Positions 1 to 11,333 of a stretch of 64,000 nucleotides of DNA are shown piece by piece; position 1 is the stretch's first letter; every line of letters begins with the position of its first letter. The stretch comes from Toxorhynchites rutilus septentrionalis (taxonomy: Eukaryota; Arthropoda; Insecta; Diptera; Culicidae): assembly GCF_029784135.1 (NCBI RefSeq), contig NC_073746.1, positions 147,936,556 to 148,000,555 on the forward strand, given 5' to 3'. The translations under genes were made by a program, and so were the position numbers. The notes below the pieces were generated by a model. The model was not told the origin of the DNA and made no database searches. It worked only from the letters and a program-made list of their open reading frames with translations.

Positions 1-1037
1 CCGGTTGATGCGATCCAGAGTTAATTCTCTTAAAGTTTGTTTATCCATAGCCAACAATCCATTCCAAAAATACCATGGGTTCTTCCTTGTAACGTTTCCG
101 TGAAATACAGGTGCCTCTACAATTTTCTATTATTATTTCAATTATACTACAACTGTATTTATACTCCTTCCAATCAACTCAATTATGACAATTATGTTGA
201 AGCAAAACAAACATACGATAATTGCTCAAATGTCAAAAAAAGTAGTGTCAAACAAATCACCTTAGCGTGATCCGTTAGTTCTCATGCAAAACGATAAAAA
301 TAAATTTATCAACATTCGTTATCGTGGCAAAAACCAACAATATACAGCCGTCACAAAAAAAAAACGAACAATCACCTCGGGCAAGAAAATTAACCAAGCT
401 CGAACGATTATCTTAGTTAGAAATAAATATAGACTCGTGTCGCAGCAAATCCTGTGCATATCCTCACAATCGACCGCCAGGCCCAGTTCGGATGCCAGGA
501 GAGATAAACTGATTTAACAAATTGCTCATTTAAGCTTCATCGCATAAACAATGGCTTTTTTAAATCCCTTCTCCCGAACTGCAGCTTTTTTCCGCTTTCC
601 GCGATCCCGAACGGAACAAACCAAAGTGGCCCTAGAATTGGCCATGAAAGTTTAGGCAGCGAGTCTCGGGGCGACGTTTTGCAGCGTGTTGAATTTTTAA
701 TTAGGCTTTATGAACACGGAAGATTTACGATTAGTGCCTGCAATAATACACAGCAAAGTGTTCGAACGTTTCCCACCCGGAGAGGGTTCGGAGTTTTGGG
801 TTTTAGTTAAAATATTCCTTGAAGAAATCGTTGCTGTAACTGCGGGTACCGAGAATAAGGTATGCCATGTGGTAGTACTTTGTAATGTTTGGGTTTATTT
901 GTATCATATAATAGGAGATACAAAAATAGAAATTGACTTTTACACTTATAAAAAAAGGAAATTTATACGAACAAGGTTAAACAATTACTGGTTAACAACA
1001 AATATTAATAAAAAAGAACAGATGTTGCATAGTACTA
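1..1037. other. No recognisable gene; AT-rich non-coding DNA
   Basis: I see no conserved protein, RNA or repeat boundary here. The short open frames (for example at 710-1114) have no recognisable motif, and the last one runs into the SINE at 1038. The stretch at 540-860 is somewhat more GC-rich and looks single-copy. It may be intron of the gene whose first exon lies at 1807-1876. Confidence 0.5.
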
Positions 1038-1497
1038 TGAGGCTCATTAGCATTTTATCTGTAACAGAGCCGGGTTTTTATCATGTACATGTACATATGT
1101 TTATGTTTCTATAAATTGTAAATTACACAGTAGTAGTAGTAGCCATTTAGGCGTTAGGTTTTACATTATGGTAAATTTCACTGTAGTAGCCCTTTAGGCG
1201 TAAGGGTATTCTATCTGTTCCTCCATTGTTCAGCAGACCAGACAGCGGAGACAGTTGATATTGATCATTGTTGGGTTATTTATAGAACAGCAGCCCGATG
1301 TTTCTTGCAGAGCAGAGCAGTTGTATGGATGAATCGATCTAATTTCGACCGTGGATCGATCTCCATCGCTGATGATGGTTGCGTGGACGTAGTTATTCTA
1401 TAATAACACAAAGATGGTCAATTGAGGGTCCTGAGTTTGAACTCACGATCGATCGCTTAGGAAGCGAACGCGTAACCAAGGGGCTACGAAGACCCCC
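1038..1497 (-). mobile_element. tRNA-headed SINE, copy A (same family as 28938, 40660, 44545)
   Basis: On the minus strand it starts near 1497 with GGGGGTCTTCGTAGCC, a tRNA-like head. It contains a B-box-like GAGTTCAAACTC about 50 nt further in. It then runs through the family body (CAGCAGCCCGATG region, GACAGCGGAGACAG region) to GGCTCTGTTACAG near 1060. It aligns over its length with the copies at 28938-29751 and 40660-41132. No clear target-site duplication was found for this copy and its 3' tail is eroded. The family name is not certain (Gecko-like is possible). Confidence 0.75.
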
Positions 1498-1806
1498 TCC
1501 GCGACCGATTTAAAAGAATATCAAAATATTTCAAAATAATCCACTGAATAACCCAATGAAAATTTACTTTGTTTCAATAACTAATAATTGCAACATTTAA
1601 TAATCGAACTGTATCTACCGTTGTCAGTCGGATCCAATCTAAAATTTCTCGCAAAGTGCCTGAAAATCCAATTAATTTTAATTCAGTTTGTCTCTCTATC
1701 ACTCCCCCGCACATTTCCAATAAGCGATCCAATTCGCACACATTTACAATGTGTATAGTGCATACTGCGATGTTTCGATTTCATGTTTAATCGGGGAAGT
1801 ACTCAC
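1498..1806. other. Non-coding; probable intron sequence next to the exon at 1807
   Basis: No open frame or repeat recognised. If the 1807-1876 exon is real, this is the start of its first coding-side intron, beginning with the donor GTGAGT on the minus strand. Confidence 0.35.
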
Positions 1807-1876
1807 CGTTCGCTTTGTGATTGTTGAGATGGAAGTTCGCTAGCAGGAATAGACCGCTGATGATTGCACTCTGCAT
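1807..1876 (-). CDS. Candidate first coding exon of a secreted or membrane host protein
   Basis: On the minus strand an ATG at 1876 opens a frame reading MQSAIISGLFLLANFHLNNH and then KANG. This is a short N-terminus with a hydrophobic core (residues 4-13) like a signal peptide. After 23 codons plus one base it meets a consensus insect splice donor, GTGAGT, at 1806-1801. The sequence upstream (1877-2300) could be 5' UTR. The rest of the gene would lie at lower coordinates, beyond the window or after a long intron; I found no second exon. Family unknown. The evidence is only the ATG, hydrophobic stretch and donor, so this remains a prediction. A chance open frame is the alternative. Confidence 0.4.
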
Positions 1877-3010
1877 TTTTTAGTTTTGCTTAATTGGATT
1901 TGCACTTTTCGATCGTAGATGAAAGCAGCCGAAGCATTTTCCGTTTAGTTTTAGTATTTTTTTCTTCTTCTTTCAAAGCACTGATTTGCTCTTCATTGTT
2001 CACCCTGGAAGGATTCGCTAGGGGCTGCTTCGCGACGCGCTTTGCTCACCTGAAATTGGTTGTGCATATAGAAAAAGGAGAAAAAACTGGTCAATGAAAT
2101 TCGTACAATTTGGGTCGACGATGAGCTTGTTTGTATTAGCGGAAAATGATCTGTTTACATGGAAAGCGAATGCTGGGGAACTTTGGTTTGTTGTAAATAG
2201 AATAAGCGCGTATTTTTTCCCAGACTGTCGGGTACTAGGCGACAGACAGACTGTGGTGGTATATTTCGAATAAACATCCTCTCGACTTTTTCTCAACTCG
2301 ACTCAATCTATTTTTTTTTTTTTTTTTTGTAAGCAATCTAATATTCAGCAGTGGGTTTTTTCAAACCGACCGTATCATAAATAACCGAAACGATTGCCGC
2401 ATAGCTAAACAAGATTAACGCTCTCAACGAGCATCACGTGCCGCTCCTCAGTAGCGTTACGCCTTCGATAGTGTTGTTAGTAAACTTAATAAGTGGGCTA
2501 AGCTGGCTGTGCCTCGATAGGAAATATTAGCCACATAAATCAGAATGATATACATTCATCGGCAAAGTTTGTAGTTCTTTGCCGATAGAGCTACGAATTA
2601 ATCATGAGGAAAACAGAGTGGAAATTCCATCTTATACAGCTGAGCAGGTTCCGAGAGATCGGTCCTAATTGTGTTCAAATGATCTAGAAGTTTGCTGTGA
2701 GAGCGATATTGAATATGGTTAGTGGAAGTTCACATCTAGAAACAAGCACTTTCTTATACCGAGGATTTATTTCAGATATTTTCTGTCACGAAATGATTGA
2801 TGCTAAATAAAGCTAAATGCTCCGATAGGTGCTTAATATGTTTTGAGATGAAAGAGTGGAAACAAGCTGGTGTTAATAAATGTTTCTCAAATATGTTTTT
2901 GAAATATTCTCTATTAAAATTAATACGCTTCTGCATGCATTCACACAAATATTTGTAGAATTTGTGACTCCCGAAAGAGGGATCTTCAAAACATGTTATA
3001 TGAAAACATT
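1877..3010. other. Non-coding; possible 5' flank of the exon at 1807
   Basis: Contains a T-run at about 2311-2328 and otherwise no recognisable feature. Short open frames on both strands here overlap each other and show no motif. Confidence 0.4.
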
Positions 3011-3117
3011 GGGCCTGATCACGAACGTCACTTCACGGTGAAAACGAACTGAATTGTATGCAATTTGTATGCACTTCATATCGTTTTCACCGTGAAGTGA
3101 TGTTCGTGATCAGGCCC
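3011..3117. mobile_element. 107-bp hairpin MITE
   Basis: Two arms of about 37 bp (GGGCCTGATCACGAACGTCA at the left, its complement ending at 3117) pair with one mismatch around a ~30-nt centre. ATT lies on both sides (3008-3010 and 3118-3120), consistent with a 3-bp target duplication. There is no coding capacity. The near-perfect stem implies a young copy. Confidence 0.8.
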
Positions 3118-4610
3118 ATTAACTATTTCGTCCCGCGTTAAAAACGCTAGTGGGTAATACGCCTGGAAAGGAGAACGGTAGTATAACAGTCTGTATTTTT
3201 CCTGACTTTATGCATCTAGTAAAATAATCTTGTTACTATTATTGGGGTTGCTGCCGCAGCTTCTGGCAGAAAAATAATAATTTTCTCATCTACGAGCAGC
3301 TTCGTATAAAAGGAGAACATTTGCATGCCATGTTTTAGCAATACAATCCCAATCAGCTTACGCGTACCCACAAATTGAAGTTTCTATTACACGGACTGCT
3401 GGACCCTGTCAACAGCCGCCCATCCCATAAAGCTGTTTGACGAGGGTCACATTTGACGCGAGAATGGTTGTCTGAAACCCGGAAGTGTACAACCGGTCCG
3501 TTCCGTTCCGTTTTTTTTTTAGCCTTGGCCCAGTGTTTCTCCATCGTAATCGATCTGTTGTTTTTCTTTTTCTTCTCTGGATATGTAATACAGTATATAT
3601 TTTATTATTCATGCTTCTGTTTGATTGGGGATGCAAAAAGGACGTGAACAAAATTGATCACATCTACATTATCATGAAAGTTAAAGCTATACGCAGCGAT
3701 GAAGCAGAAAAGTTGAGGATGATTTTCCGTAAAAAGACACTGAAAATATACGAAACAAAAGTGGAACGACGCCGGCTGGGATATTTACGATTGCTGTCTC
3801 AACACTTCAGGATTTTCAATGAATCATTGTTCTTCAGATAAACGAGCAAAGTTTGAGCGTTGCTCTAACTTGCGGCCATTACGGATGCAACCTATATATC
3901 ATCGCCGGAATGTCGAAATTTTGTGGTGTTTTTTTATTTATGGGCTTGATCTGATACTTCCAGTGTAGGATTGGGAGCTTATGGATATTGGAGTGGAGTT
4001 TTGTAATTGACACCATATCTTATCGTGTAACGATTATAGCAAACGTCTACGTTTTCTTCTTCTCGGTATATTTTTCCACTAAGAATTGATTCCTCCAGCA
4101 CAATGTTTATCACGAGACCGAATCAATACTCGAATAAAGCACTTTTCTTTTCCTGTTTATTGTTTGAATTTTATCAAAGGATTGTATTTGGCTCTTCGTT
4201 AGATATGACTCACACTGTTCCGCTTACAGTTTGGCAAGAAAATTTTTATCGTGCTTGAGCACAACTTTTTTCTATTCTTCGTTTATCCTCCCAGCATGTT
4301 CCATCAGCAGAATATTTGAGGAAAAATGAATGTATGATATGTTTAGGGGGTTAAAACTTGAGAAAGTTCCAAACAGGATGATTGTCAGTCCTTGTATTGA
4401 TTTATTTCACTTATAGTACTTATTTATCAGCTATTGTTGTGGAATACCAATGTATATGGAATCTAATTTTCATTATAGAAAGAAATGTAATATTCATCAT
4501 TTTTTTCGAATGTTTGCTATTATTTTTAAGTAATTTTTATTCCATTCGTAGCCAGCACATAATGTTGAGGTTACATGCGTGTTGTCAATTTATTTTCAAG
4601 ATTTTTGTGC
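3118..4610. other. Non-coding, no feature recognised
   Basis: AT-rich sequence with small open frames on both strands (for example 3485-3841) that lack motifs and overlap one another. A low-complexity T/pyrimidine stretch lies near 3511-3580. Confidence 0.5.
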
Positions 4611-4620
4611 GAGTCTACTC

Positions 4621-4715
4621 GTGTTCGGCAAAAGAGATTAGAGATGAAACGGATATCTGGTATCCGGTCTATCCGGCCAATATTTGCTATCCGGCCGGAT
4701 ACCGGATATAAAATC
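4621..4715. repeat. CCGGATA-rich repeat, copy 1
   Basis: Clustered variants of TATCCGG / CCGGATA. The same motif cluster recurs in inverted orientation at about 7237-7290. It produces misleading open frames on both strands (peptides rich in YPV and RIP). Class unknown. Confidence 0.6.
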
Positions 4716-4811
4716 AAGAATTTCTCATTCAAACAAAATAAATCATATTTTTTCAAGATTAAATTAATATTAATTCATAACATTAATTAATAACGCTATT
4801 ATTTTTATTGT

Positions 4812-5650
4812 GAACTAGCTGACCCGGCATACTTCGTTCCGCCCAAAATTTATTTTTCTTTATCACATCCACGTTTTCTTATTCAGCGCTGTTCATGGGT
4901 CGAATCGCAGGCTTATTCATTGATTGATCTCCCTTAAAATCTACCCCTTAAAATTATCTTTTACTATAAAATTCCTGGTACTTCTACCAAAACTCGACAT
5001 TGTAATATCAGATTATTTTCAGACACACTTCTCGTTGAAGATTTTTCTACCACTTGCAAATAACATGTTCTCTGTTACGTTACATAACAAATTTGATTTT
5101 ATTTGCTTGATTAATTCTCGAGTAATGCAGAAATTTGTGTTTCATTTGTCTCATCAATATGGGGTTGAATGGCAGAACCAAGCACACCCCCCCCTTCCCC
5201 TTAAGAGAGGGGGAAGGATTATCTAACCACCAGATTCATTTATTGCACCCTAAAACCTCCACATGCCAAATTTCATTTCATTTGTTCGATTAATTCTCGA
5301 GTAATGCACACGGTAAATTTCGTTTCATTTGCTTGAATAATTCTCGAGAAATTTTGAAATTTGTGTTACATTTGTATGGCAGCCAGCCCAGGGGTCTCAA
5401 ACTGCCACGAAAACCTTCCCCGGCCCCAAAAACCCCTACAAACCAATTTTCATGTCGATCGGTTCAGTAGTTTCCGAGTCCATAAGAATCATGATTCATG
5501 AAAAATGCGAATCCAAGATGGCTGCCACTATCAAATGGTGGGCTGCATATTTTCTCAGAACCCGATTAATATGGGTATCAAATGAAAGGGCTTGAATAGT
5601 AAATCACAGTAGATCATTAAAAATCCAAATCCAAGATGGCCGCAATCACA
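4812..5650. repeat. Arthropod repeat with AGCTGACCCGGC start and GATCGGTTCAGTAGTTT motif
   Basis: Begins with GAACTAGCTGACCCGGCATA, a signature common in insect repeats. It includes two or three diverged copies of a segment ending in ATTAATTCTCGAGTAATGCA (about 5100-5350). It continues with GTCGATCGGTTCAGTAGTTT near 5455 and two CCAAGATGGCCGC/CTGCC segments near 5513 and 5632. I infer a decayed, non-autonomous or truncated retroelement; its class is unresolved. Confidence 0.5.
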
Positions 5651-6011
5651 AAATAGCAAATTACTTTACTAATCGGTTTTATTTAGCTTGAACTGTTCGT
5701 ATATATGTTTGTATGTTTGTAGGGTTGTCCCACATTAATAGAAATTTGACCAATAGGAACTGACCGAATTTATAAAATACCTTTATCTCTGCTGTCATTT
5801 TAAAACTGCCTATCTTGAAAAATATAATTTGGCCGCCGCTTGGCAAATTATAAGAAAAATCATAAAATTTCATGAACATGACGGTATAACACGACAAATA
5901 TATTAAAAGAGATTATTTACTATAAAAAAGATTATAAATTAGAAATATTTTTTTTAAAAACCTCGATAATGGTTGCATTTAGAAGGAGATTGATAATAAC
6001 CTTTTTTGTTT
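5651..6011. other. Non-coding, no feature recognised
   Basis: AT-rich sequence between two repeats; nothing supported. Confidence 0.4.
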
Positions 6012-6505
6012 TTAATCACATCAGAATTCATAATTTGTGGTTAAGAATGATTGCTAACATACGAAAATTCGAAGCTTCGAAAATTCTTAAAAATTCGATG
6101 TTCCACTAATTTCGTCAAAAATAGTTTTACCATCTTGGGCCCATTTTATAAATTGTCTACATAACTTCTATTTTATATGAAAAAAATTGAAAAAAGATAT
6201 AAAAAATACATATTTTTTGATATCGCAAATTAAAATTTTATATTGTAAATAAAAGAAGAGTACTAATTTTCACATCAGGATTCATAATTTGTGGCTGAAA
6301 ATGATTGTTAGAATACAAAAATTCGAAGTTTCGAAAATTCCTAAAAATTCGATGTTCCACAAAGTACGTCAAAAATAGTTTTACCATCTTGAGCCCATTT
6401 TTTATATTTTCTGCATGACTTCTATTTTGTATGAAAAAATTTAAAAAAAATTAAAAATATGTATCTTGGATATTGCAAATTGAATTTTTATTTTGTAAAT
6501 AAAAA
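6012..6505. repeat. Direct tandem duplication of a ~250-bp unit
   Basis: Unit 1 (about 6012-6260) and unit 2 (about 6267-6505) share, in order: TTCATAATTTGTGG, AAAATTCGAAG, AAAAATTCGATGTTCCAC, CGTCAAAAATAGTTTTACCA and a common AT-rich end with TTGTAAATAAA. The copies differ by scattered substitutions, so the duplication is not recent. Confidence 0.8.
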
Positions 6506-8577
6506 AAAACTTGTTTTTCTCAGTGTACATTTTTTTCATATTCAACCATCAATACTACATAACTCTTTCTAAGACACTATTTCGGTACGACTCATTGTTT
6601 TTGAGATATAAATTATCAAAGATTTCTCTTACTCAAATCGATACGCCCTTTTCAAAAGTTACGCTTAAGTCAAAAAATTCCCAATTGCTGTGGAGAACTC
6701 ATATTTCCTCTAACCCAAACGGAATACACACTTTCATTCGAATCAAAAATACTCATGTTTTGTCATTTGTCGATTTCATTTGGAATTGCTGAAAGGTGAT
6801 GTGAGTTTCGCGTATCAGGTTTAACTCACTTTCGTTTCTTTTGCTTCGTTCAATTTGATTTGAGTCGAAATAAGCGTACCTTTTCTCAGATTATCACCCC
6901 TGAAGAGAGTTCCAAGTTTTTTAATCTTGAATGAAAATAATTGATTGTTGTTCTTTGCTTATTTGAATTCGTAGTATTTACCTTAACTAGACTAGTAGTA
7001 ACATTATTTCAATATATTCACAAAAATTTCATCATCATCCTTGAGACAAAAAATGTGTTCAATATTCCTTGCAGAAAACTTGATACTTTATTAAAGGATA
7101 TTCATTCTATACGGAAAATTGAATAATAGTTAATTATTTTTATGTAAAGATGTGTTTATTTCTACCTAAAATGTAATCTTTTATTAGCTTCATGCAAAAA
7201 TGTTATTCTCCCAGTTTCGCCTTCGCAAATAAAGCCACGAAGCTTGCCGGATATCCGGTATCCGGTATCCGTCCAAAATACTATCCGATTCATCACTAAT
7301 AGAGATACTGCAAGACAAAAAATACTTTTTTTTAATATAACAACATAGTCGTACAACAAATAACCTGCTCACCACGATAGACGGACCAACTTTTCGGTCC
7401 GGTTTTAACGTCACTATTTGAAGAATTTTAGTGTATTTATCAATCAGATTGAACATAATGTTACTCTGAGAGTTACCCCTAATTTAAAATCATAGTCATT
7501 ATAAAAATAAATTTCCAGAAGGCGTCCGAATTCGGAATATTTTCAATTTGAGTACGATTTCAATTAACGAAAATATGCTATTTATCTTGTTTCTCCAGCA
7601 ACAATAGGATATTCAGAATGCGTCATAATTTTCCGTGTTTCTCTTTTAGACTTTCTTTTTTCATATTTTTTTTTCATCATATTGCACTCGGTCACGGGAG
7701 CCATAAAAACCCATTAATTTTTATATTATTATATGAACAGCAATTGCATTATGTTAAAATATTACCGGCATCACGATAAAGTAAAAATATACTGGAGTTC
7801 CTTACTTAATAAAAACAGCTCAGATAACGTTCAGATTCAGATAACGATATTTTGATTTTGATGATTAGCTGCGAAATAAAATTCGGAATTATTACAAAAA
7901 ATGTCTACAATTTCGCTGTTTTATATTGTTCTTTTATTTCCAATTTATCTCCAATAATTCAATACCTAATTTATTGTAAAGTCTCTTATTCAAACCCAGA
8001 GAATGTATATCCATTCTCAAACAATTTTGGAGTTCATTTTGTTGCTATAGAATATATTGTTTTCTTGGTCGGATATTGAAGTGTAAGCCAATTAGTGACT
8101 CCATTTGGCAGAAGTAATAGTTATTGTCAGATGATTAACAGATTACCATGAACCTTCGTTAGTGTGAAAAACACCTCATTCAGAAAAAAATAATAATATT
8201 CTTTTTTTCTTTGGCTATATCGAACACGTCAGAATAATTTGGTACAATTTATCTTCCAAATAATTACTCTTCCAATGTACCATCTATCTGTCAGGATGTA
8301 TGTTTAACGGATTTCAATATATCGTTCTTAGAATGTTATGGTGAATACACGAAATTGACAGTTTTATTCTACCTGTATGGGCTACGTATACAACTGGTCT
8401 CTTGAAATTTATTGTTTTGTTCAGACGACAAAAATTGAAATAACAAAACGCCAGTGATAGTTTTCCATCTGGTTCTATAGTTATGAAACACTGACGATTT
8501 CATTATTTGAATGTTTCACTTTATTGTTTTGTTCAGCAATAAAGTTCAAATGGTCAATCTTATAAACGAAGATATTT
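6506..8577. other. Non-coding, AT-rich; no gene recognised
   Basis: Apart from the repeat entered separately at 7210-7300, I see no motif. Open frames at 6511-6792 and 7852-8079 are compositionally typical of AT-rich noise. The segment 8405-8560 contains two TTATTGTTTTGTTCAG motifs and shares a short stretch with 43860-43930. Confidence 0.5.
7210..7300. repeat. CCGGATA-rich repeat, copy 2 (inverted relative to 4621)
   Basis: Contains GCCGGATATCCGGTATCCGG near 7237 and matches the 4621-4715 cluster in the opposite orientation. Confidence 0.55.
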
Positions 8578-8820
8578 GAGGGGCCTAGAATGAAAGGGGT
8601 GTAAGTGATTTGATCGATTTCTCTACATCGACTCTCTATTTTGTTGCAAATACATTCCCAGCTTTATTTGACAATATGGAAGATATGTTCTGACCTCATC
8701 TATCGGATTCTATAGCAATCTTAAATTGGAACGTTTTTGTAGTTGAGTTATTAACTGAATAAAAAGTTGATGAAGAGAAATCGATCAAGTCACTTACACC
8801 CCTTGCATTCTAAGCCCCTC
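8578..8820. mobile_element. MITE with ~40-bp TIRs and 4-bp target duplication
   Basis: Left end GAGGGGCCTAGAATGAAAGG, right end the complement of GAGGGGCTTAGAATGCAAGG; the ends stay paired for about 45 bp with few mismatches. ATTT flanks both sides (8574-8577 and 8821-8824). It has no open frame. A second copy is at 28066-28218. Confidence 0.85.
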
Positions 8821-9109
8821 ATTTATTGTATTCCACAGTATATACCTTCCTGTAGAAAACGTGTCAACCTTCTGAACTCGAGTTGACTCCGAATAATCGG
8901 TTCCCTACCTTATTAACCTTAAAATTAAGGTAATTGTATTTAAGTTAATCATTGAATTAAGGCAAATGTATTGCTCCTTAAAACCTAGGGACTGAGGCAG
9001 AATTATCGTTAGAGAATTTCTGTTAATCTTTCATATGGTTTTTATCAATATGTGAACAATTAGTAGCAAAATGTCATAAGAAGTGAAAAGACGCGAATTT
9101 CTTCTTCGA

Positions 9110-9674
9110 TTATTTTAACACTGTGAGGAAAGTGAAAGCTTGCTTACAGAGAAATTCTGAACTCTCTAATCGTAAAAGAGCGGTAAAACAGAATTGTAGT
9201 GAGAGTTTGGCAAATAAAAGCCACTGCAGTCCAGAAGACATTCAAAGTTCAGACAGTTCCTGATTGAAGCGAAACACAAAAAATAAAAAGCTAAACAACG
9301 GACAAGAAAGCTAATTTTTTTTTAGAAAATGAAGCTATATTATGGACCAAGAAACTTATGTATTGTGTGACTTCTCACAACTCGCTGGCCAGGAACTTTA
9401 TTCAGCGATGAAACGAGATGTCAACGAAAAATTCAAAATGAAAATGAAGTCAAAGTTCCCAAAGAAGTTTCTGGTTTGGCAGGTGATTTGTAGTTGTGGT
9501 GCCAAAAGCAAATCATTTGTGACCACTGGAACTATAATTTCTGAAATTTATATTAAAGAGTGCCTTCAAAAGCATCAATTACCATTCATAAGGAAACACA
9601 ATGTACAGGAAAACCTGGTTTTGTGCGATTTCTTTGGTACGATTTTTCTTGTGCGGTTTTTGTTCTTGTGCTGA
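9110..9674 (+). pseudogene. Decayed DD37E-type mariner transposase
   Basis: The open part (9342-9674) reads MDQETYVL, then KSKFPKKFLVWQVICSCGAK, SFVTTGTI and KECLQK. It lines up with the DD37E transposase at 26289-27228 from the first catalytic aspartate (in DQETY) to the segment before the second. Upstream, in a broken frame near 9235-9275, TFKVQTVP matches the AYKVKKVP segment of the same protein, so the copy once extended further. After about residue 90 homology is lost; the second aspartate, the glutamate and the C-terminus are missing. No TIRs were found. A dead copy. Confidence 0.75.
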
Positions 9675-10732
9675 TTAGATATTAGGCTTTATTTAAAAGA
9701 AACTTAAAGTTAATGTAGAGTCGAACCGGAAAAATTGCAGAATTTAGTAGTTAGTCAAACATCGCAGTCAGGAAGGTATCCAAAAATACAGTGCCTTAAT
9801 TGTAAGTTGTATTACTATCAGCTTCAGAAATCGAGACAAAAACATTCACCAAAATTGTATCTTTCAAAATATCAGAAAAATAATACGTACGATAAAAGGA
9901 AATTTAGTGGAGAATCTGGGAAAAACTATTTAATCAAAATCGGGTCAACCGTTCCGGAGGTACGACTGTAACTTTTGAACGGAACATCGGACAAACCTGG
10001 AACAAAAACTACAGTGAAGTAGATATCCCAGAGAATATTTTAACCCTTAACCCTTAACCAGAAATTAAATTTCTTTTTCAATTTTGTTTAGCTTTTTATA
10101 ATACCGCCATTGGTTTGGGAGTTACAGCTGCATGCTGTTATGCATTTTTTTCTGCCTCAGTTTTTATGTAACTAAACCTGTGAAAATAAACGGATAAAAA
10201 AATATACTATTTACATCATCTCAACCGAGCTCTTACATATTCCTGGAAACTAGAAAAATGTTTGATTCCGTCGTTATGCATGCTGTATTAGTATGCCTAT
10301 ATCAACATCATAATTCTTGTCTTCGAACCCATACAAGTGGATTTTTTTTGCCTATTTGCCTATGGTGATTTTCTGGCTTTCATTCATCTGGTGCGGAAGG
10401 CGACGCAAAATTATTCCCACGACACTTTTGTACTTTTTCCGGGTAACCGTCTTTCGAGAAATTTTCAAGACGATTCCATGCTCATCTCAAAAAACTGTGC
10501 CTGTCAGCTTCACCGCCTTGGCTTTCCTCGAATTTGGATCGTTCTCCCAAAACCCACGGATTTGACTTTGCGTTTGAAGTACTCGGGGTGTGAGCGGAAG
10601 ATTGACAAGAACGTAGGTTCTTCTTGCACAAAAAGCAGCATGTTTTGTTATTCTTTCGTCAATGCTGAATATACACTCTGTCCAACTTGTACTGTTAAAC
10701 TTTTTTTTTTATTTGTTTGAGAATTAGTTCGT
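9675..10732. other. Non-coding or unrecognised
   Basis: A somewhat more GC-balanced stretch at 10317-10720 is open in overlapping frames on the plus strand. A minus-strand reading also has an open segment (LFVQEEPTFLSIFRSHPEYF). None matches a family I recognise, so no gene is called. It may be a decayed transposon. Confidence 0.35.
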
Positions 10733-11010
10733 TTTTCCAAACCAGAAATGAGTACATTAGCCCTGCTGAAAGCGAGATATAAAATTCTTGTAGTCGAACC
10801 AATTTATTTGATAGGCATCTACAAAAAATATATGGTGGGACAGCTATGAATAGAATATCAACATGGGACAATTGAGCTTGATGTTGTTTTTTTAAAAGCT
10901 AGGAATAAACTATAACTTTTTTTTTGTGTTTTTCCGGATGACTAGGCATAAAAACATCGTTCTATGAAGAAAAGTGAAAATGATCAAAAAGTAAAATTGG
11001 ACAACTATGC
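10733..11010. repeat. Dispersed repeat with ATCAACATGGGACAATTGAG, copy A
   Basis: Starts at TTCCAAACCAGAAATGAGTA and runs to AAAGTAAAATTGGACAAC. The same order of motifs recurs twice inside the TIR element at 12014-13021 (copies at about 12150-12400 and 12473-12740). Confidence 0.75.
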
Positions 11011-11044
11011 GTAACACGGCAGTATACCCCTCAGGCTAAAGGTC

Positions 11045-11330
11045 ACGAACTGTGTTGCCACACGTACAGATTTATCTGAAAATGTACAGATTACTTCGTT
11101 ATTTTTGGTACAGATTCTGTACGGTATAAGATACAGATTTTCGTCAAAAAGCACAGATTGGTACAGATTTTTTCCTCTTATGAAATTCCTTACAATGATC
11201 AAGGCAACATTAAGGTACATAACAAATTTTACGCCGCAGTATCACTTGGTTTCAGAAAAACTATGTATAAGAATCATCAAATACACAAATGACTTGCAAA
11301 TGTAAATGAAGTATTTCTAGTAAATACACA
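11045..11330. repeat. Dispersed repeat with TGTTGCCACACGTACAGATT, copy 1
   Basis: Matches 59920-60240 in order: TGTTGCCACAC.TACAG, TTTTTGGTACAGATTCTGTA, CAGATTTTCGTCAAAAAG, TTTTACGCCG.AGTAT, CAGAAAAACTA.GTATAAG. Class unknown. Confidence 0.75.
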
Positions 11331-11333
11331 GAG

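Noticed and set aside
710..1114. 134-residue open frame
   Set aside because: Its second half runs into the SINE at 1038-1497 and it has no motif.
4571..4790. Overlapping frames with RIPDIR and YPV repeats on both strands
   Set aside because: Arise from the CCGGATA repeat cluster, not from a gene.
10337..10720. 127-residue open frame and overlapping frames on both strands
   Set aside because: No family match in any frame; composition alone is not enough to call a gene.
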